28,347 bases of DNA from contig CAYITQ010000007.1 in the NCBI GenBank assembly GCA_964366335.1, positions 1 through 28,347 of the forward strand. Reading direction: 5' to 3'. Made by a program: the position numbers and the translations under genes. Numbering within the stretch: the stretch's first letter is position 1; every line of letters starts with the position of its first letter. Shown in pieces: positions 1 to 4,830 of this stretch. This DNA is from JACRNA01 sp964366335. GTDB lineage: Bacteria; Patescibacteriota; Microgenomatia; CAZETR01; Amesbacteraceae. The notes below the pieces were generated by a model that was not told where the DNA came from, searched no databases, and saw nothing but the letters and a program-made list of their open reading frames with translations.

Positions 1-169
1 GGGCATAAGCATAAATAGTGGCTTCCTGTTCCCGCTCGGACAACAAACCAAAATTAATAGCGGATACAGACAGAATCAGACAGGCTGAACCGTCTTTGAG
101 AATGGCCAAATCAGAGACAATATCCTCAATGTCCAAATGTTGTTGAGTTGTGGCATAGATTGTTTTCAT
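1..169 (-). CDS. VirB4/TraC-like type IV secretion ATPase, N-terminal fragment (cut by the window edge)
   Basis: Only the first 56 codons are present; the gene runs off the left edge. The reading begins MKTIYATTQQHLDIEDIV and continues through a VLSVSAINFGLLSEREQ-like stretch (from ILSVSAINFGLLSEREQ in the sequence). This matches the usual N-terminus of TraC/VirB4-like ATPases next to PrgI genes in CPR genomes. The family powers pilus assembly or substrate transfer at the inner membrane. The Walker motifs lie outside the window, so ATPase activity cannot be confirmed. The gene follows the PrgI gene on the same strand, the usual VirB3-VirB4 order, but a 140-nt intergenic array of inverted heptamers separates them. 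Confidence 0.72.
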   Translation of the reverse strand, partial: MKTIYATTQQHLDIEDIVSDLAILKDGSACLILSVSAINFGLLSEREQEATIYAYA

Positions 170-193
170 ATGTTTTTATTTTGATATTTTGAT

Positions 194-310
194 GTTGGAA
201 GTTAGAAGTTGGAATTTTGAAATTTTTGACATTTTGATTGTTTGATCAAAAAATCAAAATATCTAACTTCAAATATCTAACCTCCAATTTCTAACTTCAA
301 AAAATCTAAT
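194..310. repeat. Inverted pair of heptanucleotide arrays with no gene inside
   Basis: The left arm (194-221) consists of GTTGGAA, GTTAGAA, GTTGGAA and TTTTGAA in perfect 7-nt phase. The right arm (254-302) has TCAAAAT, ATCTAAC, TTCAAAT, ATCTAAC, CTCCAAT, TTCTAAC and TTCAAAA, which is the reverse complement of the same family. The centre is near the palindrome TTTGATCAAA (241-250). The pair can fold into a long imperfect hairpin between the PrgI stop codon (310-312) and the VirB4-like start codon (169). It has the form of a small non-coding inverted-repeat element. Confidence 0.8.
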
Positions 311-1263
311 CATATATTGGCCTTGATAAGAATCGGTTTTAGAATTTCATTCTTGACTTCCAGTAGCACCGGTTCAAAGATATATTTATCCAGTTCTGAA
401 TTGATTATATATTTACCCATAGAAAGAGGTGTGGCAATTGTAAATTGACCTAATTTATTAGATCTTAGGGCCCGGACAGGCATCCCGGTTTCTTGATTTA
501 TTATTTCTACAATTGCTCCTTCCAGAATTTTGTCATCATGGGTATGTACCAAACCCGTGAGAATATTTGGATTTTCAGGAGTGGGAACCAGATCTGTTAT
601 CAGAGCGAGCGAAATTGTTTGTGTGATTGGTGTTGGAATCGGAGGCTCATTTATACCACCCCCGTCCTGACGGCCACCCCCTCCTAAATTAGGAGGGGGA
701 AGGGGGGTGGTATTTGTGGGTGTCGGTGGTTCGTTTTCAAAAATCACCGTCTCGGTTTTTGTTTTTTCAACCGACGCAGTTTTTAATACCTCACCCCTTG
801 CGTTCCCCTCTCCTAAATTAGGAGAGGGGGTAGGGGGAGAGGTATTTACAAAAGGTTTATGAACACGGATTCCCGAAACAAATTTATTTATTTTGTCAAT
901 AAAACTAGTTTCAAAAACACTAATTTTATTTTGAATGGTCTCATCCTGAGTATTGAGCAATGAGCTCTGAGCAATATTTTCCGGTTTCCAATAATATTCC
1001 GTCGGAGCATATACGGCTCTAATAAAAGCCAGTAGCCATTGAGAAAACGATCTGCCCTGAACGGGGACAAAAGCCAAGAGAATGCCTATACCGACAGATA
1101 CAAAAATTAGAGGCCATTTGACAATAAACGGCAAGGGCAATTTGTAAAAAAATACTCCCACACCACAACCGCCAGCCAACTGCAAAAATTGCTTGAGAGT
1201 CATATCTCCGACTAAACGGAATTCATAAGAAGATATATTTTGCGGGACAGGATGTTGGTCCAT
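310..1263 (-). CDS. PrgI family (VirB3-like) T4SS membrane protein with C-terminal Ig/carboxypeptidase-regulatory-like domain
   Basis: Translation from the ATG at 1261-1263 starts MDQHPVPQNISSYEFRLVGD, the typical PrgI-family beginning; the upstream in-frame codons are repeat DNA and are excluded. Of 317 residues, about 1-92 are the PrgI domain with two membrane segments (about 29-50 and 52-68). PrgI proteins take the VirB3 place in Gram-positive and CPR secretion systems and pair with the VirB4 ATPase, whose gene follows. Residues 95-225 are a low-complexity linker holding one heptamer-derived peptide and two palindrome-derived peptides (PNLGEG and PNLGGG). Residues 225-317 form a beta-rich domain (ILTGLVHTHDD, then AIVEIINQETGMPV and SNKLGQFTIATPL) resembling carboxypeptidase-regulatory/Ig-like folds. 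That domain is beyond the PrgI core and would suit surface or partner binding. PrgI is a secure call; the C-terminal fold is probable. Confidence 0.85.
   Translation of the reverse strand: MDQHPVPQNISSYEFRLVGDMTLKQFLQLAGGCGVGVFFYKLPLPFIVKWPLIFVSVGIGILLAFVPVQGRSFSQWLLAFIRAVYAPTEYYWKPENIAQSSLLNTQDETIQNKISVFETSFIDKINKFVSGIRVHKPFVNTSPPTPSPNLGEGNARGEVLKTASVEKTKTETVIFENEPPTPTNTTPLPPPNLGGGGRQDGGGINEPPIPTPITQTISLALITDLVPTPENPNILTGLVHTHDDKILEGAIVEIINQETGMPVRALRSNKLGQFTIATPLSMGKYIINSELDKYIFEPVLLEVKNEILKPILIKANI
653..713. repeat. Palindromic insertion element, copy A, inside the PrgI linker
   Basis: About 61 bp with terminal inverted repeats ATACCACCCC and GGGGTGGTAT and an internal palindrome CCCCCTCCTAAATTAGG followed by AGGGGG. 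It keeps the minus-strand reading frame open and is read as a Pro/Gly-rich peptide around PPPNLGGGG. It shares its architecture and core (CTCCTAAATTAGGAG) with copy B 72 bp away. Confidence 0.75.
786..845. repeat. Palindromic insertion element, copy B, inside the PrgI linker
   Basis: About 60 bp with ends ATACCTC and GAGGTAT and the central palindrome CCTCTCCTAAATTAGGAG. On the minus strand it encodes a Pro-rich peptide around SPNLGEGNARGEV without breaking the frame. The conserved ends and core identify it as the same family as copy A; the flanks differ, so this is not a simple local duplication. Confidence 0.75.
947..975. repeat. Heptamer array (GAGCAAT/ATTGCTC family) inside the PrgI coding region
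   Basis: On the minus strand the units read ATTGCTC, AGAGCTC, ATTGCTC and AATACTC in register. They encode the peptide ENIAQSSLLNTQ just after the PrgI domain. This is the same family that flanks the four-helix-bundle gene at 1321-1695. Confidence 0.72.
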
Positions 1264-1286
1264 GTTTTGTTGCGAAGCAACAAAAC
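1264..1286. promoter_or_regulatory. Perfect 10-bp hairpin abutting the PrgI start codon
   Basis: The arms GTTTTGTTGC (1264-1273) and GCAACAAAAC (1277-1286) are perfect inverted repeats with a 3-nt loop, ending directly at the ATG (1261-1263). In mRNA the stem would occupy the ribosome-binding region; no Shine-Dalgarno motif is visible there. Its role is unknown. It could control translation, or it could be part of the neighbouring repeat element. Confidence 0.6.
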
Positions 1287-1287
1287 C

Positions 1288-1329
1288 ATTGCTCACTACG
1301 CATTGCTCATTACTCAGAGATCATTGCGC
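1288..1329. repeat. Heptamer array, downstream flank of the four-helix-bundle gene
   Basis: Six contiguous units in register: ATTGCTC, ACTACGC, ATTGCTC, ATTACTC, AGAGATC, ATTGCGC. The array contains the stop codon of the four-helix-bundle gene (1321-1323). The array at 1707-1735 is the same family in inverted orientation on the other side of that gene. Confidence 0.8.
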
Positions 1330-1695
1330 AGGAGAGACTGGTTTGTTGCCGAGAGCCTTAATTGTAAAAGTAAGTAACCTGATACATTCTTTATTTAATT
1401 CAATTAGCTCAGTAAGATTTATTTGTGTCATTTCCATTAAAATCTCCAACCAGTATTCAGTTTCAAAAGAAGATCCTCGGGCTATACCTAAAAATTGTCT
1501 AAATTCTTTAGGGTTGTTTCTTCCATAACCTTCTACAATATTTGCTCCGATTGAGCTACAAGATCTAATTAGTTGTTTTATAACAACCTCGATTGAATAT
1601 TTGTGGGGGAGATTTTCTGAAAGAATGACAATTTTTAAAATCAGTTCTCTAGCCTTGTTATATACGGTTAATTTGTGGTAATCAACATATGTCAT
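1321..1695 (-). CDS. Four-helix-bundle protein of the 23S rRNA intervening-sequence (S23/IVP, Avd-like) family
   Basis: From the ATG at 1693-1695 the product is 124 residues starting MTYVDYHKLTVYNKARELIL. It carries the family hallmark VIKQLIRSCSSIGANIVEGY at about 50-70 and a second conserved block ARGSSFETEYWLEILMEM. The family folds as a four-helix bundle and includes proteins encoded in 23S rRNA intervening sequences and Avd accessory proteins of diversity-generating retroelements. No enzymatic activity is established for this branch, and no reverse transcriptase or rRNA gene is visible here. The last codons lie in a heptamer array, and an inverted array sits 12 bp upstream of the start. 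Product family is secure, function unknown. Confidence 0.85.
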   Translation of the reverse strand: MTYVDYHKLTVYNKARELILKIVILSENLPHKYSIEVVIKQLIRSCSSIGANIVEGYGRNNPKEFRQFLGIARGSSFETEYWLEILMEMTQINLTELIELNKECIRLLTFTIKALGNKPVSPAQ

Positions 1696-1706
1696 AGGCA
1701 GTTTCT

Positions 1707-1735
1707 TGAGCAGTGTGCAATGAGCACTGAGCAAT
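1707..1735. repeat. Heptamer array, upstream flank of the four-helix-bundle gene (inverted relative to 1288-1329)
   Basis: On the minus strand the units are ATTGCTC, AGTGCTC, ATTGCAC and ACTGCTC. This is the mirror of the downstream array, so the gene is bracketed like a cassette with inverted ends. Confidence 0.78.
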
Positions 1736-1805
1736 ATACTCTACTCTACATCGTGAAGCATATTAAGCAAGCCTTTCTTTTCACGCAAGGGGGTATTGTG
1801 AAAAC

Positions 1806-1833
1806 TTGAGCAATGAGCAATGAGTAATATAAT
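1806..1833 (+). promoter_or_regulatory. Candidate promoter: TTGAGC (-35), 16-bp spacer, TATAAT (-10)
   Basis: TTGAGC at 1806-1811 and a perfect TATAAT at 1828-1833 have 16-bp spacing. The first ATG is at 1842, so the mRNA would be almost leaderless. The -35 and most of the spacer are heptamer-array sequence. Confidence 0.45.
1807..1828. repeat. Heptamer array (three units) overlapping a promoter
   Basis: Plus-strand units TGAGCAA, TGAGCAA and TGAGTAA, ending in a T at 1828. It has the same orientation as the array at 1707-1735 and lies directly before a TATAAT box. Confidence 0.7.
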
Positions 1834-1841
1834 ATAGGAAA

Positions 1842-2004
1842 ATGAAATTAAAAAACTTGATTGGGTTTGTGTTAGGCGCGGCAATTACTGGCTCGCTGAC
1901 CTTTTTGGTATATGCGGTACAGGTTTTCGGAAAACTATGTAGGTGTTTATAGATTTGATGGTGATACAGCAAAAGAGTGGAAGGGGGGTTGGAGTTGGGG
2001 GTGA
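1842..2004 (+). pseudogene. Frameshifted remnant of a small membrane or exported protein
   Basis: The ATG at 1842 gives MKLKNLIGFVLGAAITGSL followed by TFLVYAVQ, a hydrophobic N-terminal segment, but the frame stops at 1950-1952. A shift near 1921-1926 (a TTTT run) restores a natural-looking reading, SENYVGVYRFDGDTAKEW to GGWSWG, which stops at 2002-2004. The promoter directly upstream supports a formerly expressed gene. It could instead be a genuine 36-residue peptide followed by chance coding. No family recognised. Confidence 0.35.
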
Positions 2005-2678
2005 TAGCAAGAGCATACAGATCACCTCTTACTTGGGCGGATTTTTCGGAAATAAAGCCCAGCGAACCGGAAAAAGCACTGTACATGATGAACCAAGCCT
2101 TAAATTATTTAGTGACTGAGGGCTTGCTAAATAAACAAGAAATAGAGGCAAACAGAGACGAAGACCCTGTATTTGAATCACAAAAACTTAGCCAATTATA
2201 TCTAATGACGGGGGCAAAAATCATGGGAGAAGACTTAGCAAGAATTCATACCGTGAGATCTATTGGAAACAGAAATCTTCAAAATACATCTATGGTTTTT
2301 GAACACCGGGATTTGTGGGACGGAGCGGACCTTAGTAAAGCATGGAATAAAATAAATGAGCCCAGAGCCAAGTTTGATGATGTAATAACAGAATTAATAA
2401 ATTTTAGAAGATTGACAGAATTTTTGACCCCTGACCGATTTGAGGAAGTCGCGAAAGAAATCAGTGTCGAGTATCTGGTTTCATATTTAAGATCTGAAAG
2501 AGGGTTGTCAAAAAGACAGTTTGGGATAATGTTTCTTAATTCTGTTTTATTATTACCTGAAGTAGGATTAATGTCTTTAACTGGTGATCTGGAACCGTTC
2601 CGTGAATTAGGGAGAATGGGGGAGGTTTACAAAGAGGTAATTAACCGATTGGGTGGTACGGGGAAAGTTAGATTGTGA
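2001..2678 (+). CDS. Hypothetical protein, mostly helical
   Basis: I do not recognise this 225-residue protein. The GTG at 2001 is chosen because GGAG sits 6 nt upstream; a GTG at 1977 in the same frame lacks such a site and an in-frame stop lies at 1962-1964. There is no signal peptide or clear membrane segment. It is rich in charged helical stretches, for example EKALYMMNQALNYLVTEGLL near the N-terminus and VAKEISVEYLVSYLRSERGL later. The next gene begins 12 nt after its stop, with a possible separate promoter over this stop codon. Its order beside another orphan gene suggests an accessory two-gene unit. Confidence 0.6.
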   Translation: MIARAYRSPLTWADFSEIKPSEPEKALYMMNQALNYLVTEGLLNKQEIEANRDEDPVFESQKLSQLYLMTGAKIMGEDLARIHTVRSIGNRNLQNTSMVFEHRDLWDGADLSKAWNKINEPRAKFDDVITELINFRRLTEFLTPDRFEEVAKEISVEYLVSYLRSERGLSKRQFGIMFLNSVLLLPEVGLMSLTGDLEPFRELGRMGEVYKEVINRLGGTGKVRL

Positions 2679-2682
2679 TAAT
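2674..2682 (+). promoter_or_regulatory. Candidate extended -10 promoter (TGT-GATAAT)
   Basis: TGT followed by GATAAT (five of six matches to TATAAT), with 8 nt to the ATG at 2691. The site overlaps the stop codon of the preceding gene. The geometry matches other leaderless-type starts in this window. Confidence 0.4.
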
Positions 2683-2690
2683 ATGTAGTT

Positions 2691-3002
2691 ATGAGTGAAT
2701 TGACGGAGGGAGAAACAACAATTCCACGAGACAGTAAAGATGCCGTGCTAACGCAACCAGCGGTGCCGCTTAGCCCCGCTTCTAAGGAATTGAGTAAAGT
2801 GGGGATTTCCGCGATGCAAGGGGTTGAGTCGGTACCTCAATTAGAACCGGAACTAATAACCCAGGCAGATTTGGACGCGCCAATCAAAGAATCCGAAGTT
2901 TGGACTGATCCAACAGTAGAAAATCCCGATGAAACCTTTGCCGATCCATCTTCCCCGCCGTCAGAATCCCCAATTGAATCCCCGGTCAGGCGCCAAGGTT
3001 AA
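2691..3002 (+). CDS. Small acidic, proline-rich, probably disordered protein
   Basis: 103 residues, start MSELTEGETTIPRDSKDAVL, with many Pro, Glu, Asp and Ser residues throughout and repeated short acidic/Pro blocks toward the C-terminus (SSPPSESPIESP). It has no hydrophobic core, signal peptide or motif. Such a composition suggests an intrinsically disordered linker or binding protein. No function can be assigned. It lies 12 nt after the preceding orphan gene on the same strand. Confidence 0.5.
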   Translation: MSELTEGETTIPRDSKDAVLTQPAVPLSPASKELSKVGISAMQGVESVPQLEPELITQADLDAPIKESEVWTDPTVENPDETFADPSSPPSESPIESPVRRQG

Positions 3003-3013
3003 TACGGCATAGC

Positions 3014-3029
3014 TTGACTTTTTGGTCAA
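3014..3029. promoter_or_regulatory. Inverted repeat TTGAC-N6-GTCAA upstream of the Fic gene
   Basis: TTGACTTTTTGGTCAA is a 5-bp inverted repeat. Its left arm is also a good -35 (TTGACT) with a weak -10-like TAACAT 17 bp downstream (3037-3042) just before the ATG at 3049. It could be an operator overlapping a promoter, possibly bound by the C-terminal DNA-binding region of the Fic protein itself. That link is inference. Confidence 0.3.
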
Positions 3030-3048
3030 ACCATATTAACATAAGGGT

Positions 3049-3996
3049 ATGAGCTCATATTTGTGGACCAGAATAGACGAAAAGCTCAAGAAATTACAAG
3101 GACTAAGACCACTTTCGTCTTCGGCGGTTGAAAAGCTCAGGCAACAGTTTGAATTGGAAATGACTTACAATTCAAACGCGATAGAGGGAAACAGCTTAAC
3201 CCTCAAAGAAACATATTTGGTTTTAAATGAAGGAATAACAATAAAAGGCAAGCCGCTCAAAGATCACTTAGAAGCAAAGGATCAACATCAGGCGCTGGAA
3301 TTTTTGTACGATTTTGTAAATCCAGACAAAAAATCAACCTTTTCTGAACATCTAATTCGCAATCTTCATCAGATTGTTATGCAAAAAACAGATGCAGAAT
3401 ATGCCGGAAAATACAGGACGAGCAACATTTTTATCGGCGGAGCCGACCATACACCACCGGACGCTTTGCAAGTTCCGGGAGAAATGGAAAACTTGATGAA
3501 GTGGTTTGTAAAAGAAAGAAAACGACTTCACCCAATTGAACTATCGGCGTTACTGCATCATAAATTTGTTTATATTCACCCATTTTTTGACGGAAACGGC
3601 CGTACCGCGCGTCTAATCATGAATTTAGTATTAATGCAGGCAGGCTATCCCTTGGCTGTTATTTTGAAAAACGACCGCAAAAAATATTACCGCGTATTGT
3701 CATTGGCTGACAAGGGGGACACGGACCCGACAATCAAATTTGTCTCGAGCGCCGTTGAAAGATCATTGGATATTTATCTAAAAACTTTGACTCCGGTGAC
3801 ACAACACAGAGAAGAGTTTAAAATATTATCAGAAATTAGTAAACAGACATTTTATTCCGAAAAATATTTAAACCTCTTAGCCAGATCAGGCAAACTTGAA
3901 GCTCATAAACAGGGGAGAAACTGGTTGACCAGCCAAGAATCAATAGATAGATATATCAAAAGCAGGCAGCGCAAGCGAATATTGAGCAATGAATGA
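3049..3996 (+). CDS. Fic domain protein (class II, with N-terminal inhibitory motif and C-terminal helix-turn-helix-like region)
   Basis: 315 residues. The complete Fic active-site motif HPFFDGNGRTAR is at 177-188, with catalytic His177 and the nucleotide-binding Asp181-Gly-Asn-Gly loop. An inhibitory motif of the S/T-x-x-x-E-G/N type (SNAIEG, Ser42 to Gly47) lies in the N-terminal helix, marking class II, in which Glu46 blocks productive ATP binding. Known Fic enzymes of this class AMPylate target proteins. The C-terminal part (about 255-304, EEFKILSEISKQTFYSEKYL then QGRNWLTSQESIDRYI) resembles an excisionase/MerR-type DNA-binding helix-turn-helix. AAGGG precedes the ATG. No separate antitoxin gene is adjacent, as expected when inhibition is internal. 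The target is unknown. Confidence 0.93.
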   Translation: MSSYLWTRIDEKLKKLQGLRPLSSSAVEKLRQQFELEMTYNSNAIEGNSLTLKETYLVLNEGITIKGKPLKDHLEAKDQHQALEFLYDFVNPDKKSTFSEHLIRNLHQIVMQKTDAEYAGKYRTSNIFIGGADHTPPDALQVPGEMENLMKWFVKERKRLHPIELSALLHHKFVYIHPFFDGNGRTARLIMNLVLMQAGYPLAVILKNDRKKYYRVLSLADKGDTDPTIKFVSSAVERSLDIYLKTLTPVTQHREEFKILSEISKQTFYSEKYLNLLARSGKLEAHKQGRNWLTSQESIDRYIKSRQRKRILSNE

Positions 3997-3998
3997 AT

Positions 3999-4017
3999 CC
4001 CCGATCAGACTTCGGGG
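3999..4017 (+). terminator. Possible terminator hairpin between convergent genes
   Basis: CCCCGA (3999-4004) and TCGGGG (4012-4017) form a 6-bp GC-rich stem with a 7-nt loop. The following tract is only modestly T-rich. Its position between the Fic stop and the stop of the opposing gene (4018) fits a terminator. Confidence 0.45.
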
Positions 4018-4224
4018 CTAATTGTTTATCACAACTTCTCCTACCTTTTTCCCAAATTTTTGATACAACGAGTCAATTTTTTGGTTTTGGCCTATAAAAA
4101 ATTCTACCAACTGACTCTTTTTTTCTGGTGACGACCCTGCAAAAATATTTAAGGCCAACAGCTCAGTTTCCCCGTCGAGGTGGGGGAGCCTGTTTAATAG
4201 TCGTTGAAATTGTTTAGTGGTCAT
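4018..4224 (-). CDS. Small hypothetical protein, downstream partner of the 189-residue orphan
   Basis: 68 residues, start MTTKQFQRLLNRLPHLDGET, predicted mostly helical and charged, no membrane segment or signal peptide. Its ATG overlaps the stop of the upstream gene by 4 nt (ATGA), so the two are probably translationally coupled and work together. No family recognised. Confidence 0.55.
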   Translation of the reverse strand: MTTKQFQRLLNRLPHLDGETELLALNIFAGSSPEKKSQLVEFFIGQNQKIDSLYQKFGKKVGEVVINN

Positions 4225-4790
4225 TTATTTTCTAGTACTGATTCAATATAAATTGCTTCAAAAAACCGTTCCAACGCCATGTGAGACATACCCGTAGGAA
4301 TGCCAGGAACAAGGGCAATTAGTAATTTGAGAACCCCCTCTTGCTTGACTCCCGCCGTGTTTATCTCATAGATGGCTCTGCTTGCTCCCATCAGGTCTCC
4401 AAAACTCCAAACTGGAATAATCGGCAGAGGAACAAAATCCGTTCCCGTTGCAGTGACTCCCTTGCGGGAGAATATTCCTCTAAACAATCCTTTACCCAGC
4501 GCAGAAAGATATTCAGCCGCTTCGTCTCGCAGTTGGGCCTTGCCCAGATCGAGCTCGGAATATGCTTCAGCCAGCTGGTGAGAAGTTTCTTTTTCAAAAC
4601 CCTTTTTAATTAATGCAGTTTCTATTCTTTGGGCTCTGGCTTCCGGAAGAGGCTTAATCCCCAAAGCCCGGTCAACAATATGGACGATTTCTCCCGACCA
4701 CAATAAACTCTTGGCCAATGTCTCTGCTGTGGGAGCAAATTTCTCAACAAGCGATTGTAATCCTTTCAATTCTCCTTGCTTTTCGTCCAT
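4221..4790 (-). CDS. Hypothetical protein of a two-gene unit
   Basis: 189 residues, start MDEKQGELKGLQSLVEKFAP. The N-terminal two thirds are helical and charged. The region from about residue 118 (TDFVPLPIIPVWSFGDLMGA) through VLKLLIALVPGIPTGMSHMA is more hydrophobic and could contact membrane, though it is not a clear transmembrane pair. It shares a 4-nt overlap with the downstream 68-residue gene and is divergent from the 427-residue orphan across a 40-nt intergenic space. Function unknown. Confidence 0.55.
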   Translation of the reverse strand: MDEKQGELKGLQSLVEKFAPTAETLAKSLLWSGEIVHIVDRALGIKPLPEARAQRIETALIKKGFEKETSHQLAEAYSELDLGKAQLRDEAAEYLSALGKGLFRGIFSRKGVTATGTDFVPLPIIPVWSFGDLMGASRAIYEINTAGVKQEGVLKLLIALVPGIPTGMSHMALERFFEAIYIESVLENK

Positions 4791-4814
4791 ATCTACAGGG
4801 GATTTTACTCGGTT

Positions 4815-4823
4815 TGATATAAT
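4815..4823 (+). promoter_or_regulatory. Extended -10 promoter (TGA-TATAAT) for a leaderless transcript
   Basis: TGATATAAT with a perfect -10 hexamer at 4818-4823 and only 7 nt to the ATG at 4831. Transcription would start at or next to the start codon. No good -35 is visible, as is usual for extended -10 promoters. Confidence 0.6.
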
Positions 4824-4830
4824 ATAGTCA

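Noticed and set aside
1264..1296. N-terminal extension of the PrgI protein (MSNGFVASQQN)
   Set aside because: It is translated hairpin and heptamer DNA; the family start is MDQHPVPQ at 1263.
1288..1329. CRISPR-like array
   Set aside because: Units are 7 nt, contiguous and degenerate, with no spacers. No cas genes are present.
1321..1695. Diversity-generating retroelement suggested by the Avd-like fold
   Set aside because: No reverse transcriptase and no template/variable repeat pair with A-specific changes was seen.
3049..3996. Fic toxin with a separate antitoxin gene
   Set aside because: The inhibitory motif is within the protein itself, and no small antitoxin gene precedes it.
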